Source of the DNA: an uncultured Pseudomonadota bacterium
GTDB lineage: Bacteria; Pseudomonadota; Gammaproteobacteria; Burkholderiales; Methylophilaceae
NCBI GenBank assembly: GCA_903838125.1
Contig: CAILXF010000024.1
Span: 25,086 to 89,085 of the forward strand
Direction of reading: 5' to 3'
Length of the DNA stretch: 64,000 nt
Positions 42,465-52,507 of the stretch are shown here, in pieces. Every line of letters begins with the position of its first letter. The first letter of the stretch is position 1. A program made the translations under genes and the position numbers. The notes beneath the pieces are model-generated. The model saw only the letters and a program-made list of their open reading frames with translations, made no database searches and was not told the origin of the DNA.

Positions 42465-43511
42465 ATGACATTAGGTCCGATTATGTTAGATGTCGTCGGT
42501 ACGGAATTGACCGCGGACGATATCCGTCGAATTCAGCATCCATTGGTAGGCGGTGTGATTTTATTTAAACGCAACTACACCACTAACGCTCAGTTGAAGG
42601 CGCTTACTGCCAGTATCCATCAAATCAGGCAACCTCCGTTGTTGATTGCGGTCGACCATGAAGGTGGTCGTGTGCAGCGATTTAGAGATGGATTTACTAA
42701 AATTCCTCCAATGCGTGAGTTTGGGAAAATTTGGGATCAAAACCCGAAGCATGCCAAAGCTCTGGCGTTAGATGCTGGATGGATTCTGGCTGCAGAGTTG
42801 CGCGCCCATGGCGTAGACTTTAGCTTTACCCCAGTATTAGATATGGACTATGGCGATAGTCTAGTGATAGGTGACCGTGCTTTTCATTTAGATCCACGTG
42901 CTATTAGTGATTTGGCTTTTGCTTTAATGCAGGGTCTAAAAAAAGCGGGTATGGCGGCCGTGGGTAAGCATTTTCCAGGACATGGTTTTGTCGTGGCAGA
43001 TTCACACGTGAGTATGCCGGTGGATGAGCGTGAGTTTGATCAAATTGCACAACATGATATGCAGCCATTTAGAATGTTAATTGATGATGGCATTCCTGCA
43101 ATCATGCCCGCACATGTGATTTATCCGAAAGTGGATGATAAGCCTGCTGGATTTTCAGCCCGATGGTTGCAGAAGATCCTGAGAGAGCGTCTGGGCTTTA
43201 ACGGTGCGATATTCAGTGATGATTTAAGCATGGAAGCGGCTAGTGTAGGCGGTGATGTCACCACTCGTGCCTTAGCTGCGCTTAATGCAGGTTGTGATAT
43301 GGTGTTGCTCTGCAACCAACCCGCAATGGCAGACGAATTGCTAGCAAACCTTCAATGGACCATTTCGGCGCAAAGTTTAAGTCGTTTGGCGCGTATGCAT
43401 GGGCACAAACATCCGCCAAGTTTAGATGCCTTGCATGAAGATGCCGATTTTGTGCATGCAGTTCATCAATTAGCAAAAGTTGGCTTAAGCGAAGGTGAAT
43501 TGTTTGGTTAA
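42465..43511 (+). CDS. nagZ: Beta-N-acetylhexosaminidase (muropeptide recycling)
   Basis: [49 protein letters not shown]. Confidence 0.95.
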   Translation: MTLGPIMLDVVGTELTADDIRRIQHPLVGGVILFKRNYTTNAQLKALTASIHQIRQPPLLIAVDHEGGRVQRFRDGFTKIPPMREFGKIWDQNPKHAKALALDAGWILAAELRAHGVDFSFTPVLDMDYGDSLVIGDRAFHLDPRAISDLAFALMQGLKKAGMAAVGKHFPGHGFVVADSHVSMPVDEREFDQIAQHDMQPFRMLIDDGIPAIMPAHVIYPKVDDKPAGFSARWLQKILRERLGFNGAIFSDDLSMEAASVGGDVTTRALAALNAGCDMVLLCNQPAMADELLANLQWTISAQSLSRLARMHGHKHPPSLDALHEDADFVHAVHQLAKVGLSEGELFG

Positions 43512-43622
43512 GCGACAAAATATTTAATTCGTAACAATTTACCACTTGAAACTTACGCCCTTAGTCGCTATCTTATGTAATGCAAGTGTTTTAGTTTTTT
43601 TAATACTTTAAGGAATTAAACG

Positions 43623-44312
43623 ATGTTTGATAACACCCCAGTACTAGGTCGTTCGGAATCCGCGCAGGAAGTCACCAATAAGGTCTTGCGCAACACTTAT
43701 GCGCTGTTAGGTCTTTCACTAATCCCTACCGTGCTCGGTGCGTTTATTGCCATTAACATGAGTTTTTCTTTTGCACAGCAGCATCCATTTATTTTTGCGA
43801 TTGGTGCTATGGCAGTGTTGTTCGGAATGTTTTCAGCTATTGAAGCAAATCGTAACAGTAGCGTAGGTGTGTTTTTATTGCTGGCCCTGACGTTCTTGTT
43901 AGGCTTAATGCTTGGTCCAATTCTGCAACATGCTTTGCATTTACGTAATGGCGGGCAAATTGTTGGTTTGGCAGCAGGTGGAACTGGCATTATTCTTTTA
44001 ACCCTAGCCAGTATTGCCACTACTACTAAAAGAGATTTTAGCTTTATGGGTAAATTCTTGATGGTGGGTATTATTCTGATGATTGTGGCTTCAATGGCAA
44101 ATATATTCTTACAAATTCCAGCCATGACCTTAGCGATGTCTGCTATTGGCGTGCTCTTATTTTCTGGATTTATTTTGTATGATGTCAGCCGAATTGTGAA
44201 TGGTGGTGAGACTAATTATGTAATGGCTACATTAAGCCTATACATGAGCATTTACAATCTGTTCACTAGCTTATTGCAGTTGTTGATGGGTACTATGGGT
44301 AGTAACGATTAA
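43623..44312 (+). CDS. Bax inhibitor-1/YccA family membrane protein
   Basis: Seven hydrophobic segments; FSGFILYDVSRIVNGGETNYVMATLSLYMSIYNLFTSLLQLL. Confidence 0.93.
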   Translation: MFDNTPVLGRSESAQEVTNKVLRNTYALLGLSLIPTVLGAFIAINMSFSFAQQHPFIFAIGAMAVLFGMFSAIEANRNSSVGVFLLLALTFLLGLMLGPILQHALHLRNGGQIVGLAAGGTGIILLTLASIATTTKRDFSFMGKFLMVGIILMIVASMANIFLQIPAMTLAMSAIGVLLFSGFILYDVSRIVNGGETNYVMATLSLYMSIYNLFTSLLQLLMGTMGSND

Positions 44313-44382
44313 GCCTTGAAAATTTAGCCCCATTGTTAGATGGGTATGGCATAAATTTTATCCAAGATAAAAAAATGTCACG

Positions 44383-44412
44383 AAGGGCTGGGGTAAACCC
44401 CAGCCCTTTTTC
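44383..44412 (+). terminator. Rho-independent terminator after the YccA-family gene
   Basis: AAGGGCTGGGG-TAAA-CCCCAGCCCTTTTT. Confidence 0.9.
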
Positions 44413-44462
44413 TTGTGGATGTCTGCTTAGAAGCTAACAGACTATTGGTAATGCTGACCTAT

Positions 44463-44708
44463 TTAATAAACACACTCGTCTATCATAAGCTCTGCAGCAA
44501 GCCAGTCTTCGTCTTCATGACCAACGGCAAAACTTCTTTTCTCTGCTAACAAGTATGCACTAATGGCAATTAATTTTCTTCGCTCATTTTCAGGTATTCT
44601 GCAAATAGAGTGACTCGCTTTTCTGCATAAATTTAACTCAACCACAATGCCAGCAGTATCAACACTTTCCTCAGCACGATCTAGACTTTGTAGGTTATTC
44701 ATCATCAA
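44463..44708 (-). CDS. DUF2934-like small protein (copy C)
   Basis: RRKLIAISAYLLAEKRSFAVGHEDEDWLAAELMI core. Confidence 0.75.
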   Translation of the reverse strand: MMMNNLQSLDRAEESVDTAGIVVELNLCRKASHSICRIPENERRKLIAISAYLLAEKRSFAVGHEDEDWLAAELMIDECVY

Positions 44709-44753
44709 CTCCTCTAAAGAAATTGCAGTTTGCGCTTATGAATTCCTAGCATG

Positions 44754-44767
44754 TTGATATGTATCAA
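44754..44767. promoter_or_regulatory. FNR-type box upstream of DUF2934-like gene C
   Basis: TTGATATGTATCAA, 46 bp upstream of the start. Confidence 0.8.
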
Positions 44768-45037
44768 TTTTGGCTCAAATGATTTCATTTGGTTAATTAG
44801 TCGTTAGCACTTAGTAAGCGATGCAAATTAAATCCCCTTATTGTGGTAAAGAGAATTACTTTCAGATTCAGAAAATAGATGCCACACACACATGTTCGGT
44901 GTTTGTAAGTGAAATTTGTTATCTGCACCAATAGTACTGAATCAATTTAATGTCGAGGATGTGCTGGTGCAGATGCTTGCTGGTAGTTGCATTTAAGTCG
45001 CTGGCATAAATATTATTTTTGAATTGACGTGCAATAG

Positions 45038-45625
45038 TTATTTTGATGCAATGGCTTGAACAACCGCACCAAGACCCGTGTGATAAATCCCTTCTACTAT
45101 ATCCCGCTCAAGCTCAATCAGATGTTTAAATTTCAAGCCAATTAGTTCGTGACTTAACGATTCTTTAGTGGTCATTAAATCCACCGATTTCCCGCCGCCT
45201 GTATCATGCTTTAACTGGTCTGGGGTATAGGCCTCAATAAGGTATACACCATTTGTTTTTAGTCCAGCAACTACCTTTTTATGCAATTCTTTTCTTAGTG
45301 CAGAAGGCAATGGGCAGAAAATAGAAACAATGCCATCCCATTGGTGATCGCCTAGATCAAAGTCAGCTAAGTCAGCCTTAATTAATTTAATAGAAACCTC
45401 ATTCTCTTCAGCCAATTTTCGCGCCTTCTCTAATCCGATCTGAGAGGAATCTACGGCAGTGACAACATAGCCTTGTTTCGCTAAAAAGACAGCATTCCTA
45501 CCTTCACCTTCGGCCAAACTAAGCACTTTACCTTTTGGAATAAGTTTGTAATTTTCCTCCAAAAATTGGTTTGGATTCTTGCCATATGCATACGCTTCTG
45601 CACGATATCTTTCATCCCACATCAC
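45038..45625 (-). CDS. SAM-dependent methyltransferase (TehB-like)
   Basis: WDERYRAEAYAYGKNPNQFL, VLSLAEGEGRNAVFLA. Confidence 0.85.
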   Translation of the reverse strand: MMWDERYRAEAYAYGKNPNQFLEENYKLIPKGKVLSLAEGEGRNAVFLAKQGYVVTAVDSSQIGLEKARKLAEENEVSIKLIKADLADFDLGDHQWDGIVSIFCPLPSALRKELHKKVVAGLKTNGVYLIEAYTPDQLKHDTGGGKSVDLMTTKESLSHELIGLKFKHLIELERDIVEGIYHTGLGAVVQAIASK

Positions 45626-45667
45626 TTTCCCCTTTTATATCTTTCGACACTGCTAGTTTTTTTGGGG

Positions 45668-46162
<495 letters not shown>

Positions 46163-46465
46163 TTAGTACCTATATTACCCCTAATACAAAGGCGCCACCG
46201 CAATAAAAGTGTCTACCAGTAGTTTGCTTCCATTTAAATAGCGAATGTCTGACGAAATGATTTATGATAAGGATCATAGCAACATTAAAGTACCCAGTGC
46301 ATATCAAAAAAATGCACCAGATTATATGGGTATAGGCGGCTTCTTGTAGGTACGTAAAATACCTCGTTTTAAACGATGAAGCCTCTAAATTTGGATAATA
46401 TTCTGAATTATAATAATAAAAGTTGAAATAACTAATTCAATTGAATTCAATGAAAGGTTTTTAGT

Positions 46466-47188
46466 TTGAATGCTTCTAATTTACACATCCGACGGTCTGC
46501 TGAACGCGGTCATGCTAACCATGGTTGGTTAGATAGCTATCACTCATTTTCTTTCGCGAATTATTATGATCCAGCTCACATGGCGTATTCGGTATTACGT
46601 GTGATTAATGAGGATGTCATCGCCCCTAGCCAAGGTTTTGGTATGCACCCGCATAAAGATATGGAAATTATTACTTACATGCTGCAAGGCGATTTGCAAC
46701 ATAAGGATAGCTTAGGTAATGGCTCGGTGATTAGGGCGGGTGATGTGCAACGGATGACTGCAGGCACTGGCATAGTTCATAGTGAATTTAATGCTTCGAA
46801 TTCGCAAAGCGCACATTTGCTGCAAATTTGGATTTTGCCTGAGCGTGTTAGCTTAGCGCCATCTTATGAGGAGCAACACTTTACATTGGCGCAAAAACAA
46901 GATAACTGGTGCTTAATTGCTTCAGCAGATGGTCGTGATCAATCATTGTTAGTGCATCAGGATATAGCACTATATGCCTCGATTTTGAGTGCTGGTAACA
47001 ATCTTACTTACCTCTTGCAAGCCAATCGTAGCGCCTATATCCAAGTGGCTAGTGGTGCACTCGAAATTAACGGACAGCAATTATTAACAGGTGATGCTTT
47101 GATGGTTGATGCAGGCTCCCTTGACAATTCAGTCATACTAAAAGCTGGCACACAAACTGAATTACTATTATTTGATTTACCCGCGTAG
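46466..47188 (+). CDS. Pirin family protein (TTG start)
   Basis: GFGMHPHKDMEIITYMLQGDLQHKDSLGNGSVIRAGDVQRMTAGTGIVHSE. Confidence 0.93.
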   Translation: MNASNLHIRRSAERGHANHGWLDSYHSFSFANYYDPAHMAYSVLRVINEDVIAPSQGFGMHPHKDMEIITYMLQGDLQHKDSLGNGSVIRAGDVQRMTAGTGIVHSEFNASNSQSAHLLQIWILPERVSLAPSYEEQHFTLAQKQDNWCLIASADGRDQSLLVHQDIALYASILSAGNNLTYLLQANRSAYIQVASGALEINGQQLLTGDALMVDAGSLDNSVILKAGTQTELLLFDLPA

Positions 47189-47307
47189 GCTTGCCAGAAA
47201 TTGTGATTGGTAGTTTTGATTGAACGTGCAAAATTACCTTAAGAGTGACCTATTAAGTAAGTCTGTAATTAAACTGAATTTTAAAATTAGATAAACTGGA
47301 GCATGGA

Positions 47308-48387
47308 ATGAGTACAACATTAGATTTATTTAGTCCGGTTAATTTGGGCGCTATCGCGCTTAAAAACCGCATGGTGATGGCACCGCTTACTAGAAATAGG
47401 GCCGGTGAGGGTGGTGTTCCTCAACCCCTCAATGTTACCTACTATGAGCAACGTGCAACGGCAGGTTTGATCATTACCGAAGCTACACCAATCTCTGCTA
47501 TGGCGCATGGCTACCCAGCATTGCCCGGTATTTATACGGATGCTCAGATTGCAGGCTGGAAAAAAATTACGGATGCAGTGCATGCTAAGGGCGGAAAAAT
47601 AGTCATCCAGTTATGGCATGTCGGCAGGATTTCGCATCCTAGCTTATTACCTAATGGTGCGTTGCCAGTGGCACCCTCAGCGATTAAACCCGCAGGTCAA
47701 GCGTTTACTTACCAAGGCATGTTGGACTACGTTGAGCCGCGCGCACTAGAGTTGAGTGAGTTGCCGTCTCTCGTAGCCGATTACGTGCATGCAAGCCAAT
47801 GTGCTCTCAAAGCAGGCTTTGACGGAGTTGAAATTCACGCCGCCAATGGATATTTAATAGACCAATTTTTGCGTAATGGTAGCAATAAACGCACGGACAG
47901 TTATGGCGGTAGCATAGAGAATCGCACACGATTTTTACTAGAAGTAACTAAAGCCGTTGTGGATGCTATAGGTGCAGATAAAGTTGGCATGCGTTTGTCA
48001 CCAGTCAATCCATTCAATGATATGCAAGACAGCAACCCGCAGGCGTTGTTTAACCATGTGGCTTCTGCAGTGAGCGCTTTTAAATTGGCTTACTTGCACG
48101 TGATAGAGGGCGGAATGGGCGGGACCGCTGTAGATTTTAATTTTGATGAATTACGTAAACACTTTAAAGGCGCATATATCGCCAATCTTGCCTTTGATAA
48201 GGTGCGTGGCAATGCGGTGATTGCTAGCGGTCATGCAGATGCTATTGCATTTGGTGTACCATTTATCGCTAATCCTGATTTGGTTGAGCGTTTTAGAATT
48301 GATGCGCCGCTTAATACGCCAGATTCAAAATCATTTTACGGCGGCAATGAAAAAGGTTACACCGACTATCCATTTTTAGGTGCTTAA
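47308..48387 (+). CDS. Old Yellow Enzyme family alkene reductase
   Basis: LKNRMVMAPLTRNRA, QLWHVGRISH, GVEIHAANGYLIDQFLR, TDSYGGSIENRTRF. Confidence 0.93.
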   Translation: MSTTLDLFSPVNLGAIALKNRMVMAPLTRNRAGEGGVPQPLNVTYYEQRATAGLIITEATPISAMAHGYPALPGIYTDAQIAGWKKITDAVHAKGGKIVIQLWHVGRISHPSLLPNGALPVAPSAIKPAGQAFTYQGMLDYVEPRALELSELPSLVADYVHASQCALKAGFDGVEIHAANGYLIDQFLRNGSNKRTDSYGGSIENRTRFLLEVTKAVVDAIGADKVGMRLSPVNPFNDMQDSNPQALFNHVASAVSAFKLAYLHVIEGGMGGTAVDFNFDELRKHFKGAYIANLAFDKVRGNAVIASGHADAIAFGVPFIANPDLVERFRIDAPLNTPDSKSFYGGNEKGYTDYPFLGA

Positions 48388-48388
48388 A

Positions 48389-48991
48389 ATGATGCATAAG
48401 CCTGCGATTACGCAAGTGGCTATTAACGACACCATCGCAAAGCGATGGAGTGGTCGTGCTTATAATCCAGAGAAAATGGTGAGCCATGATCAGTTAATTG
48501 CCTTGGTGGAAGCGGCACGTTGGGCGCCTTCTTGTTTTGGGGATCAACCTTGGCGCTTTATTGTTTGCAATAAAAATACCGATGCGCAATCTTGGCAGCA
48601 GGGATTTTCATGTCTAGCGGAGAGTAACCAACTCTGGGCCAAGGATGCGCCATTATTATTAGTAGTTTGTACCGACAATCTGTTTAGCCATAATCTGCAA
48701 GCTAACCGTTGGGCGCAATATGATACGGGGGCGGCAAGCGAGAACTTATGTTTGCAAGCCAGCAGTATGGGATTAATGGCGCATCAGATGGGTGGTTTTA
48801 ATGCTACTGACGCGCGCATCGCTTTTGCTATTCCGGATCAATTCACGTTGATGGCAATCATTTCTATAGGTTATCCCGCAGATAGTGCAAGTTTAACGCC
48901 AGATATATTGAGTCGTGAGACTGCTGCGCGTAAACGAAAGCCTTTAAATGAGCTGATTTTTGCCTCTAGCTGGGGTCGGGCTTTAGAATAG
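48389..48991 (+). CDS. Nitroreductase family protein
   Basis: RWSGRAYNPEKMVS, ALVEAARWAPSCFGDQPWRF; ATG 2 nt after the upstream stop. Confidence 0.9.
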   Translation: MMHKPAITQVAINDTIAKRWSGRAYNPEKMVSHDQLIALVEAARWAPSCFGDQPWRFIVCNKNTDAQSWQQGFSCLAESNQLWAKDAPLLLVVCTDNLFSHNLQANRWAQYDTGAASENLCLQASSMGLMAHQMGGFNATDARIAFAIPDQFTLMAIISIGYPADSASLTPDILSRETAARKRKPLNELIFASSWGRALE

Positions 48992-49120
48992 TTCTATTGG
49001 ATTTAGGCCGAGTTTTTATCGACAATTGTTGCAACTGCCAACGCAGCGCTTAACTTAAAGCCTTAGCTCTGCTAAACTCACGACCATTATTAAATTAATC
49101 AACCCAGTTAGGATATTGCT

Positions 49121-49492
49121 ATGGCCGTAGTTGTACTCAATAAAGATAATTTCAAAGAAGTAATCGAAAAGAATGACTTCGTAATTGTGGATTTTTGGGC
49201 GCCTTGGTGCGAGCCTTGCTTAGACTTTACGCCAACTTTTGAAGCTGCAGCACTAGCTAACCCTGATATCGTTTTTGGTATGGTTAATACTGAAACGGAC
49301 CCTAGCATTGGTGAATACTTTGAAGTGAACCAAATTCCAGGTGTATTGGTAATTCGTGAGCAGGCTGGTATTCATGCGCAAGTGGGTGAAATTGGTGGTC
49401 CGGCGTTAGCTGAAATTATTAAATGGGCGCGTGACTTTGATTTGACTCAAGTGCGTGAGTATTACAAGCAAGAAGCTAAGAAAGCTAACTAA
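49121..49492 (+). CDS. Thioredoxin-family protein with CEPC active site
   Basis: VIVDFWAPWCEPCLDFTPTFE. Confidence 0.9.
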   Translation: MAVVVLNKDNFKEVIEKNDFVIVDFWAPWCEPCLDFTPTFEAAALANPDIVFGMVNTETDPSIGEYFEVNQIPGVLVIREQAGIHAQVGEIGGPALAEIIKWARDFDLTQVREYYKQEAKKAN

Positions 49493-49597
49493 TGTAATAA
49501 GTAGGCTGTGTATTTAATAGCCGGTGCTGATTGTTTGACTCAATAACTAGCGCCGGCTAACATCTTACGGAGCTTTAATAGTTTTAACTAGATTCTG

Positions 49598-50617
49598 CTA
49601 ATTTGCTGCTAAGTATTTGCTCGGATCTACTGATTTACCTAACTTGCGAATTTCAAAGTGTAACTTCACTTTATCACTATCGCTACTACCCATTTCTGCA
49701 ATTTTCTGACCGCTCACTACCTGCTGACCTTCTTTGACCAGCAAGTTACTGTTGTGCGCATAAACCGATAAATAATTGGCATTATGTTTAATAATCACCA
49801 ATTTTCCATAGCCTCGTAAATCTGACCCACTGTAGATGACTTTGCCACCGGCTGCAGCGTTTATTGCTTGACCTGCGCTACCTGCAATATCAATACCTTT
49901 GTTACTGGATTCATTAAATGGTGCTGACACTTTGCCTTTGGTTGGCCATGCCCAATCAATATCATCTGTTGACTCGGTCTTGTTATCTGATTTTTGATCG
50001 GCAGGTGCTTTGGCTACGTTATCAGCTAGGGTGGCTGGCACATTTTTTGTCGCGGCTACATTGGTGGCTGCTTTATCTGTGGAGGGTTGGCCTAGTGGAG
50101 GGGCTTTATTAAACGCGGCATCACTATAGGGCTCACGTATGGCCTTAGGGCTGTTAAGCACAGTCGCCACAGGACTTACACTATTGGTTGCGCTAGCGCT
50201 AGGGTCGCTATTTAATGCATAAGTACTCACGCCATCACTATTTTCTTGCACTAACTTGTTTTCAGCTGCCGGCAACTTGTCTTTAGTCTGCTTGAGTTTA
50301 AGTGTTTGTCCTACTTTAATATTGTAAGGTGCATTAAGGTCATTGGACTGTGCGATTTCCTTATAGTCATAACCATATTCCAGTCCGATGCTAATTAACG
50401 TGTCACCTTTTTTAACCGTATAGTAATCAGGGCGCCAATCGGTAGATTTGGCATCAGTTTTTTGTTTAGTTTGCTTGCTCAATGCAGATGGTTTATTGGT
50501 TGTTGCCTTACTTGCGCTTGAACTCATGCGATCAATTACTGGCGCAGGTGGGTTTTCACTACAAGCCGCCATAGCTAGCACAAAGCATAAAATGACCCAT
50601 GAATGAATGTTACGCAT
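49598..50617 (-). CDS. nlpD: NlpD-like LysM/M23 lipoprotein
   Basis: LysM YTVKKGDTLISIGLEYGYDYKEIAQSND, degenerate M23 domain; downstream of surE-pcm. Confidence 0.9.
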   Translation of the reverse strand: MRNIHSWVILCFVLAMAACSENPPAPVIDRMSSSASKATTNKPSALSKQTKQKTDAKSTDWRPDYYTVKKGDTLISIGLEYGYDYKEIAQSNDLNAPYNIKVGQTLKLKQTKDKLPAAENKLVQENSDGVSTYALNSDPSASATNSVSPVATVLNSPKAIREPYSDAAFNKAPPLGQPSTDKAATNVAATKNVPATLADNVAKAPADQKSDNKTESTDDIDWAWPTKGKVSAPFNESSNKGIDIAGSAGQAINAAAGGKVIYSGSDLRGYGKLVIIKHNANYLSVYAHNSNLLVKEGQQVVSGQKIAEMGSSDSDKVKLHFEIRKLGKSVDPSKYLAAN

Positions 50618-50619
50618 GT

Positions 50620-51288
50620 TTAACTGGTCCCACCTAATAATGGAACAAATTTGACTGCTTCTAATTTAGTTTGGCGGTATTCAAGTTGTGAAACACGCTC
50701 CACTAAATGTAATATTTGCTCTTCGGTCCCCACTGGAATGATCAGTCGGCCATTAATGGCAAGCTGTTCCAGTAAGTCTTGTGGAATATGGCTGGCAGCA
50801 GCAGTTACAATAATGCCGTCAAAGGGAGCAACTTCCGAGAGCCCCATATTGCCGTCTGCATGATCAAGCTTAACATTGGCGCATTTAAGTTCGCGTAGAT
50901 GCCCGCGTGCTTTCATTACCAATGGGCGTATACGTTCTACCGAGTAAACCTCTTGCGCTAACTTTGACAATACAGCAGTTTGATAGCCACATCCTGTGCC
51001 AATTTCAAGCACCTTTTGTAATACATTGCCATTACGTAAGAGTTCTGACATGCGTGCCACAATATAAGGCTGAGAGATTGTTTGCCCGAAACCAATAGGT
51101 AGCGAAACATCTTCATAAGCACGTATTGATAATGCCTCATCAACAAAGATATGACGTGGTGTGGCAGAAATGGCAGACAGCACCACTTCATCTTTAATGC
51201 CTTGCTCACGCAAACGCCCTAACATACGTTCGCGCGTCCGCAACGATGTCATCCCAATGCCAGACTGGGAATTTCTGATAATGGCCAA
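50620..51288 (-). CDS. pcm: Protein-L-isoaspartate O-methyltransferase
   Basis: [32 protein letters not shown]. Confidence 0.95.
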   Translation of the reverse strand: MAIIRNSQSGIGMTSLRTRERMLGRLREQGIKDEVVLSAISATPRHIFVDEALSIRAYEDVSLPIGFGQTISQPYIVARMSELLRNGNVLQKVLEIGTGCGYQTAVLSKLAQEVYSVERIRPLVMKARGHLRELKCANVKLDHADGNMGLSEVAPFDGIIVTAAASHIPQDLLEQLAINGRLIIPVGTEEQILHLVERVSQLEYRQTKLEAVKFVPLLGGTS

Positions 51289-51306
51289 CCTAAAACTCCA
51301 TTCTTG

Positions 51307-52050
51307 TTAGCATTTTAGCCATTCTTGAATTTCTGCGAGCTGCGCGTGGTGCGTTAAATCTACCTGTATCGGTGATATTGACACTTGACGGTTGGCAACA
51401 GCGAAAAAGTCAGTGCCTAAGCCGCCGTCATTGGGTTGACCAGCAGCGCCTACCCAATACACGGTTTCATTACGTGGTGTTTTCAACTGAATGACTGGCT
51501 CGGCCTTATGGCGTTTGCCTAAACGTGTTACTCGGCGCCCTTGTAATTGGTCATAAGGAATATCCGGTACATTTACATTAAGTAAGGTGGCGGTTTTAAA
51601 GCTAATTTTTTGATAATGTTGTACCAACTCAACCGCAACACGTGCAGCAGTTTCAAAGTAAGTTGAGTTGTGTTGCGACATCGAAATTGCGATTGACGGA
51701 ATTCCAAGTAAATAACCTTCCATGGCTGCAGCAACCGTGCCTGAGTAAATTGTGTCATCGCCCATGTTGGCGCCATCATTAATGCCACTAATGACCATGT
51801 CTGGTAGGGTATCCATCAGGCCCGTTAAAGCAATATGCACACAATCAGTAGGGGTGCCATTTACGTAAAAAAAGCCATTGCTAGCTTTCTTGACGCTTAG
51901 AGGTCGGTCTAGTGTCAGGGAATTGCTAGCGCCACTTCGATTACGTTCTGGCGCCACTACTGTGATGTCAGCTATTTTAGAGATATGTTCTGCGAGTACA
52001 TTGAGGCCAGGGGCAAAGTAACCATCATCGTTGGAGAGTAATATTTTCAT
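51307..52050 (-). CDS. surE: 5'/3'-nucleotidase SurE
   Basis: [41 protein letters not shown]. Confidence 0.96.
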   Translation of the reverse strand: MKILLSNDDGYFAPGLNVLAEHISKIADITVVAPERNRSGASNSLTLDRPLSVKKASNGFFYVNGTPTDCVHIALTGLMDTLPDMVISGINDGANMGDDTIYSGTVAAAMEGYLLGIPSIAISMSQHNSTYFETAARVAVELVQHYQKISFKTATLLNVNVPDIPYDQLQGRRVTRLGKRHKAEPVIQLKTPRNETVYWVGAAGQPNDGGLGTDFFAVANRQVSISPIQVDLTHHAQLAEIQEWLKC

Positions 52051-52165
52051 GGCTTAAATTATAGTAGAAGACGGAGTGTTTAGTATGTGGCTTAGCTAAA
52101 AAAGGTGCTAATAACTGAGCTTTGACGTAATTTTGCGCAAGTATTCTGCATTAAAGTAGACACAA

Positions 52166-52507
52166 CTAAATTTTACTCCGCGTAAGACGAGCGTAAAAAA
52201 TTGCGCACACAAAAAATAGCAGGGTTAATAAGATCTCAAGTAAAGCCAGTTGTGTGGAAAGCCCAACATCAGACCAAGCGCGCACCACACCTTCTGTGAA
52301 ATAGAGCAAGATAAACATGCTGGACCACTGATAGGTGTATCGCTTGCCGCGCAGGATACCAAATAAAGGGAGTAGTAAGGGAGTGGCTTTTAGCACCAAT
52401 AAGCTACCACCGGGCCTAAGAGGCGCTAATACAGCTTCCCAAGCCAAGCACAGCAAGATTAGCGCGATTAAACTGACTGTTGCGCCTAAGCGTAAATTTT
52501 TGATCAT
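52166..52507 (-). CDS. DUF2069 family membrane protein
   Basis: LLPLFGILRGKRYTYQWSSMFILLYFTEGVVRAWSD. Confidence 0.88.
   Translation of the reverse strand: MIKNLRLGATVSLIALILLCLAWEAVLAPLRPGGSLLVLKATPLLLPLFGILRGKRYTYQWSSMFILLYFTEGVVRAWSDVGLSTQLALLEILLTLLFFVCAIFYARLTRSKI

Noticed and set aside
43697-44125. 142-aa minus-strand ORF over the YccA-family gene
   Set aside because: Antisense shadow of a confident membrane protein gene.
46264-46278. ATGAT-AAGG-ATCAT inverted repeat as an FNR box
   Set aside because: Both half sites deviate from TTGAT/ATCAA; too weak to count.
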